From JAJFVC01 sp039698075 (GTDB taxonomy: Bacteria > Planctomycetota > Planctomycetia > Pirellulales > Thermoguttaceae): 8,904 nucleotides of DNA. A program made the translations under genes and the position numbers. This document shows positions 6,833 through 8,904 of this stretch, piece by piece. Numbering within the stretch: position 1 is the first letter of the stretch; each line of letters begins with the position of its first letter. The notes under the pieces were generated by a model. That model was not told the DNA's origin. It saw only the letters and a list, made by a program, of their open reading frames with translations, and searched no databases. The DNA lies in the NCBI GenBank assembly GCA_039698075.1, contig JBDKTJ010000112.1:1-8904 (forward strand). The letters run 5' to 3'.

Positions 6833-7279
6833 ATGGCGAACGACAATTTACTGATGGACGCGGAGTCGCTCGACGAAAACGCCGACCTCGGACTGGAGTA
6901 TCTCGGCGAATTGATCGACGCCTATCTGAACCAGGCGACCGAGGTCGTCGCGGAGTTGCACGGAGCCATTCGAGACCATCGCCCGAAAGACCTCAGCGAC
7001 ATGGCCCATCGGCTCGCCGGATCGAGCGCCGCGTGCGGCGCGTCGGCCGTCATGACGACGCTCCGAAAGCTCGAACAATGCGGGCGCGAAGAAAATCTGG
7101 AGCCCGCCGACGCGCTGCTCGATCAGGTGATCGCCCAACTGCAAACCACGCAGCAATTTCTCGAAGGCTATGTCCACCAGAAGGGAGCGTCGTTCCGTGC
7201 GTCGTTCACGCCTCCGACGGGCGTCTCGTTTGCAACGACCACGAACGACCGCCGCGCAAAGGGTTTCAAAAGCGAGTGA
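6833..7279 (+). CDS. Stand-alone histidine phosphotransfer (HPt) protein (148 aa)
   Basis: The motif MAHRLAGSSAACGA contains the phosphorylatable His (codon 7007-7009) in the HxLxGSS context of HPt domains. It is surrounded by helices, from LEYLGELIDAYLNQATEVVAELH through LLDQVIAQLQTTQQFLEGY, that would form the four-helix bundle. It is expected to take phosphate from the receiver of the preceding hybrid kinase and pass it to another receiver, most likely the divergent tandem-receiver protein. The ATG at 6833 is chosen because GGAG (6822-6825) lies 7 nt upstream. The in-frame ATG at 6827 is only 1 nt from that site; using it would add Met-Lys. After the HPt fold the last 30-35 residues (from about KGASFRASFTPPTG) are Thr/Ser-rich and basic, look disordered, and are not part of the usual domain. 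Operon spacing to the kinase is 28 bp. Confidence 0.92.
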   Translation: MANDNLLMDAESLDENADLGLEYLGELIDAYLNQATEVVAELHGAIRDHRPKDLSDMAHRLAGSSAACGASAVMTTLRKLEQCGREENLEPADALLDQVIAQLQTTQQFLEGYVHQKGASFRASFTPPTGVSFATTTNDRRAKGFKSE

Positions 7280-7309
7280 TCCGTTTGCCGCAACCAACAA
7301 AATCGGGTC

Positions 7310-7340
7310 CCCTCTCCCGCCGGGAGAGGGCAAGGGTGAG
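7310..7340 (+). repeat. CCCTCTCCC/GGGAGAGGG palindromic repeat, copy 1
   Basis: Arms CCCTCTCCCG (7310-7319) and CGGGAGAGGG (7321-7330) are perfect complements around one base, followed by the tail CAAGGGTGAG (7331-7340). This matches a GC-rich intergenic repeat form (CCCTCTCCC-loop-GGGAGAGGG-YNAGGGTGAG) that I recall from many bacterial genomes. It lies in the 106-bp gap between the convergent HPt and membrane-protein genes. A strong stem there could stop transcription from either side, but there is no T-tract on either strand. A degenerate second copy is at 8542-8571. Confidence 0.6.
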
Positions 7341-7385
7341 AGCGGTGCAGCCAAAAATGGTCTTTACAACCAGGACGCCGGCCCA

Positions 7386-8063
7386 TCAAACCCAATCAAC
7401 GTCATAACGCCATTGCTTGATCGTCTGACGCACGATTAAGGCAAACAGTATCGCCGTCCCTATCCAATACGGCGGCAACACCACGCCAGAAAACACGACC
7501 AATACGCTGAGACCGGCCAGCAAAACCCGACCTCGGCGTTTCGAGGCCAATCGAGGGCCGATCTTGTCCAGCAATGGGGCCACGAGAACGGAAAAGAACA
7601 CATTAAACAACGCCATCAGCGGCACACATCCGATCAGCACCATCACGTACAAACGTTGCGACTCCGGTGGCCCGGGAATCTCCGCGTTTCCATGAAGCAG
7701 CAACCAGATTGGCGTCCATATCGCACAGATCAGCAGCACCGTCAAAAAATGCTTGCCCGCCAGATGCCACGCGGATTCACCCGGCTGGCAGCCCATGTTT
7801 TCAAAAATCGCCCGACGCCGATCCCATCGAGGCACGGCTTGCTGAAGTTGCCCTGCGAGTTCCATCGGATCGCCGAATCGCTGCTGGGCCTGTCGAAGGG
7901 CGGCCTGCTCATCGCCGAGTCGATCCGCCTCTTCCTCAAAGATCGCCGCCAGATGGGCTAATAGTTCTTCCCGCATTTGGCGTTTGCGACCCAGCGTCGC
8001 CCGCACCGGTCGCACCGCTCGCTCCACGACGCGCTTCAATTCCAGCAAGATTACGTGGTCCAT
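7386..8063 (-). CDS. Four-helix membrane protein with N-terminal 'permease prefix'-like domain, partner of PadR regulator (225 aa)
   Basis: Residues 1-90 are soluble and helical: a basic stretch (KRVVERAVRPVRATLGRKRQ) is followed by REELLAHLAAIFEEEADRLGD and RQAQQRFGDPMELAGQLQ. The pattern of 'EEL..HL' then 'A...A...FGDP.ELA..L' is characteristic of the small domain found before permeases in planctomycete and acidobacterial PadR-controlled genes. Four hydrophobic segments follow, at about 104-124, 138-163, 179-197 and 199-212, before a short polar end. There is no ATPase motif, so it is not a complete transporter alone; a regulatory or membrane-stress role is possible. The ATG at 8063 has GAGGA about 7 nt upstream and overlaps the end of the PadR gene by 13 nt, implying translational coupling. 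An in-frame extension reaching 8288 would run across most of the PadR gene and is rejected. Confidence 0.8.
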   Translation of the reverse strand: MDHVILLELKRVVERAVRPVRATLGRKRQMREELLAHLAAIFEEEADRLGDEQAALRQAQQRFGDPMELAGQLQQAVPRWDRRRAIFENMGCQPGESAWHLAGKHFLTVLLICAIWTPIWLLLHGNAEIPGPPESQRLYVMVLIGCVPLMALFNVFFSVLVAPLLDKIGPRLASKRRGRVLLAGLSVLVVFSGVVLPPYWIGTAILFALIVRQTIKQWRYDVDWV

Positions 8064-8404
8064 GCCGGCGTCCTCATGATTCCGCTGATGATTTGGACAA
8101 AACTCGCCCATTCCTCGCGTCCTTTGGCCAATTCGCGTTTTCCCTTGGCCGTAAGCCGGTAGATGCGGCGTCGGGCGCCGCGTCGTCCGTGGGGCGATTC
8201 CTCCCACACCGCCTGAATTTTTCCAGCCTCCTCCAGACGATACAACGCAGGGTAAAGCGAGCCCTCTTTCAAGTGCAACAATCCGCACCCCGCCGCATCC
8301 AGCCGGTGGAGAATCTCCAGCCCGTGCGCCTCCCCTCGTTCCAGCACCGAGAGAATCAGCGTTTCAAGGTGCCCGCGCAGTTGATCGCCGCAAATCGGTT
8401 TCAT
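8051..8404 (-). CDS. PadR-family transcriptional regulator (117 aa)
   Basis: The length and layout fit the short PadR class: a winged helix-turn-helix domain with a minimal C-terminal dimerisation helix. Visible landmarks are LETLILSVLERGEAHGLEIL (13-32) for helices 1-2, LKEGSLYPALYRLEEAGKI (45-63) covering the recognition helix and its turn, and the wing RRRIYRLTAKGKRELAKG (78-95). Family members are usually autorepressors that also control a neighbouring membrane protein or efflux pump, which agrees with the overlapping downstream gene. The start at 8404 has no Shine-Dalgarno site. A near-consensus promoter ends 6 bp before the ATG, so the message is probably leaderless. Palindromes between the -35 and -10 boxes are the likely self-binding site. 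The inducing ligand cannot be told from sequence. Confidence 0.92.
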   Translation of the reverse strand: MKPICGDQLRGHLETLILSVLERGEAHGLEILHRLDAAGCGLLHLKEGSLYPALYRLEEAGKIQAVWEESPHGRRGARRRIYRLTAKGKRELAKGREEWASFVQIISGIMRTPAWTT

Positions 8405-8410
8405 GCGATT

Positions 8411-8439
8411 ATTATAGACAGTCTGCTAATTAGCGTCAA
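8411..8439 (-). promoter_or_regulatory. Near-consensus sigma70-type promoter of the padR-like operon, leaderless
   Basis: On the minus strand TTGACG (8434-8439), 17 bp, then a perfect TATAAT (8411-8416). Six bases (AATCGC) lie between the -10 box and the ATG at 8404, so +1 is expected at the A of the start codon, 7 nt after the -10 box. This is the strongest promoter match in the window and explains the absence of a ribosome-binding site for the regulator. Confidence 0.75.
8415..8434. promoter_or_regulatory. Candidate PadR operator in the promoter spacer
   Basis: Two adjoining palindromes fill the spacer between the -10 and -35 boxes: AGAC-A-GTCT (8416-8424) and the perfect 10-mer GCTAATTAGC (8425-8434), whose edge enters the -35 box. 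The 14-mer TAGACAGTCTGCTA (8415-8428) also has TAG/CTA ends. A dimeric winged-helix repressor bound here would block RNA polymerase, fitting PadR autorepression. Which of the overlapping palindromes is used is not clear. Confidence 0.5.
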
Positions 8440-8494
8440 GGGGTGTGCCGTAAAAGTTTATGGCGGCTTGGGTGGGCAAAGGGAAAAAGGGGGG

Positions 8495-8517
8495 CTTACG
8501 CGAAGGCGCAAAGAACG
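8495..8517 (+). repeat. CACGCCAAGGCGCAAAG-type dispersed repeat, copy 2 (degenerate)
   Basis: CTTACGCGAAGGCGCAAAGA followed by ACG matches the copy at 1634-1658 in the core AAGGCGCAAAGA, with a few changes and a one-base shift at the end. An A-rich stretch (GGGAAAAAGG) precedes it, as AAAAAA precedes copy 1. It lies upstream of the PadR promoter in gene-free DNA. Confidence 0.45.
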
Positions 8518-8541
8518 TGTTTTGAAATTGCTAATTCTCGT

Positions 8542-8571
8542 CCCCTCTCCCTTTGGCAGAGGGCTTGGGTC
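8542..8571 (+). repeat. CCCTCTCCC/GGGAGAGGG palindromic repeat, copy 2 (degenerate)
   Basis: CCCTCT (8543-8548) pairs with AGAGGG (8558-8563) across a 9-nt loop, followed by CTTGGGTC in place of the CAAGGGTGAG tail of the copy at 7310-7340. The stem is shortened by a change in the right arm (GGCAGAGGG for GGGAGAGGG), so it looks like a decayed member of the family. Confidence 0.45.
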
Positions 8572-8634
8572 AATACCGTTCAAATAGGCGTAAATCATTT
8601 GTCAGCAACGTGTTATTCCACGATGAAATTCGGA

Positions 8635-8693
8635 GGGGCGTTTACGCCCCTTTTTCCGGCGAAGCCGGTATTCGGCCCGGCGTTTACGCCGGG
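8635..8693 (+). repeat. Three-hairpin repeat unit, copy A
   Basis: Three consecutive perfect hairpins are seen. The first is GGGGCG-TTTA-CGCCCC (8635-8650), followed by TTTTT. The second is CCGGC-GAA-GCCGG (8656-8668). The third is CCCGGCG-TTTA-CGCCGGG (8676-8693), reached through the linker TATTCGG. Positions 8667-8693 match 26 of 27 bases with the minus strand of 8821-8847. The first hairpin plus T5 looks like an intrinsic terminator on the plus strand, but no plus-strand gene ends here. The unit lies in the 8440-8904 stretch, where no convincing gene was found. Confidence 0.75.
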
Positions 8694-8710
8694 TTCAATG
8701 CAACAATCGA

Positions 8711-8803
8711 ATTGGTTATTTGCCCATAGATGTGTAGTGTCAGCCGCGTTTATGCGGCTCCTGCCTTGGCGGGAGCCCGGTGAACCGGGCTGACAAAACC
8801 AAT
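8711..8803. repeat. Enclosing inverted repeats around three-hairpin copy M
   Basis: ATTGGTT (8711-8717) pairs with AACCAAT (8797-8803), and TGTCAGCC (8738-8745) pairs with GGCTGACA (8788-8795). Together with the inner hairpins they allow a branched, cloverleaf-like fold of about 93 nt, although the second pair of arms competes with the outermost inner stems. These arms could be the ends of a small insertion or simply part of the folded element. Confidence 0.5.
8742..8791 (-). repeat. Three-hairpin repeat unit, copy M (diverged)
   Basis: On the minus strand the order is AGCCCGG-TTCA-CCGGGCT (8774-8791), then CTCCCGCC-AA-GGCAGGAG (8758-8775, one G.T and slight overlap), then AGCCGC-ATAAAC-GCGGCT (8742-8759). 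The primary sequence differs from copies A and B, but the three-stem order is the same. The first hairpin shares the TTCA loop and GCCCG stem start with copy B. This suggests that stem pairing, not exact sequence, is what the copies share. Confidence 0.6.
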
Positions 8804-8820
8804 AAATTGCCACTTGCTCA

Positions 8821-8877
8821 CCCGGCGTAAACGCCGGGCCAAATACCGCCTACGGCGGAAAGCCCTATGAATCGGGC
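8821..8877 (-). repeat. Three-hairpin repeat unit, copy B (inverted relative to A)
   Basis: On the minus strand: GCCCGATTCATAGGGC (8862-8877, 4-bp stem plus an inner A-T pair after one mismatch), then CCGCC-GTA-GGCGG (8846-8858), then CCCGGCG-TTTA-CGCCGGG (8821-8838). The last hairpin is identical to that of copy A. The middle hairpin differs from copy A by a swapped base pair (C-G for G-C) that keeps the stem intact. With copy A it makes a large inverted repeat bracketing copy M. Confidence 0.75.
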
Positions 8878-8904
8878 AGCGTTCAGCCACGCCATAACTC
8901 CATC

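Noticed and set aside
3682..6846. Very long (about 1054-codon) open frame antisense to the hybrid kinase
   Set aside because: It lies entirely opposite a gene with unmistakable PAS, HisKA, HATPase and receiver motifs, shows no recognisable domain, and is expected from the strong GC third-position bias of the sense strand.
7667..8587. 306-codon plus-strand frame across the PadR/membrane-protein operon
   Set aside because: It is antisense to two well-supported genes and continues through their promoter; the composition is Arg/Pro-rich shadow sequence.
8635..8655. GGGGCG-TTTA-CGCCCC plus T5 as an intrinsic terminator
   Set aside because: The shape is right, but no plus-strand gene ends upstream, and the hairpin is one of a series of three in a repeated unit, so I list it as part of the repeat.
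8443..8813. Short frames on both strands in the right-hand gap (116 and 66 codons)
   Set aside because: They consist of translated palindromic repeats (for example recurring GVNA-type peptides from GGCGTTTACGCC) and have no ribosome site or domain.
8635..8877. CRISPR array
   Set aside because: The repeats are short self-complementary hairpins of varying sequence and orientation without uniform spacers, and no cas gene is present.

Overview
The window looks like a chromosome segment of a planctomycete (Pirellulales-like). That is inferred from high G+C with strong GC3 bias, many-PAS hybrid kinases, a PadR regulator paired with a 'permease prefix' membrane protein, and intergenic gaps full of dispersed palindromic repeats. 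No rRNA, tRNA, plasmid, phage or transposase gene is visible.

Layout. Positions 1-294 (+) hold the C-terminal end of a membrane protein, probably an ABC-2 type permease. It converges on a small TPR-like protein (327-857, -). A repeat-bearing gap follows (858-1138). Next is a small putative membrane-anchored protein (1139-1534, -) with a good sigma70-type promoter placed so that its transcript would be leaderless.

The core (1676-7279) is a multi-step phosphorelay. A membrane-anchored protein with two receiver domains and no output domain (1676-2944, -) is divergent from a 1204-residue soluble hybrid histidine kinase with six PAS-type domains (3190-6804, +). The kinase is followed 28 bp later by a stand-alone HPt protein (6833-7279, +). 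The expected phosphate path is His809 -> Asp1109 of the kinase -> HPt His -> Asp146 and/or Asp334 of the double receiver. No DNA-binding or enzymatic output domain is encoded in the cluster.

The right side (7386-8404, -) is a PadR-type repressor translationally coupled to a four-helix membrane protein. The promoter is near consensus (TTGACG-17-TATAAT), has palindromes in its spacer, and again starts transcription at or next to the ATG. Beyond it, 8440-8904 has no convincing gene. It is a repeat patch: degenerate copies of two repeat families also present near 1640 and 7310, then three copies of a three-hairpin unit in mixed orientation, one showing a compensatory base-pair change.

The most noteworthy points are the three-hairpin repeat cluster, the output-less membrane-tethered tandem receiver in a split phosphorelay, and the two leaderless-type promoters with identical geometry. 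All functional statements come from reading motifs by eye; no database search was possible.
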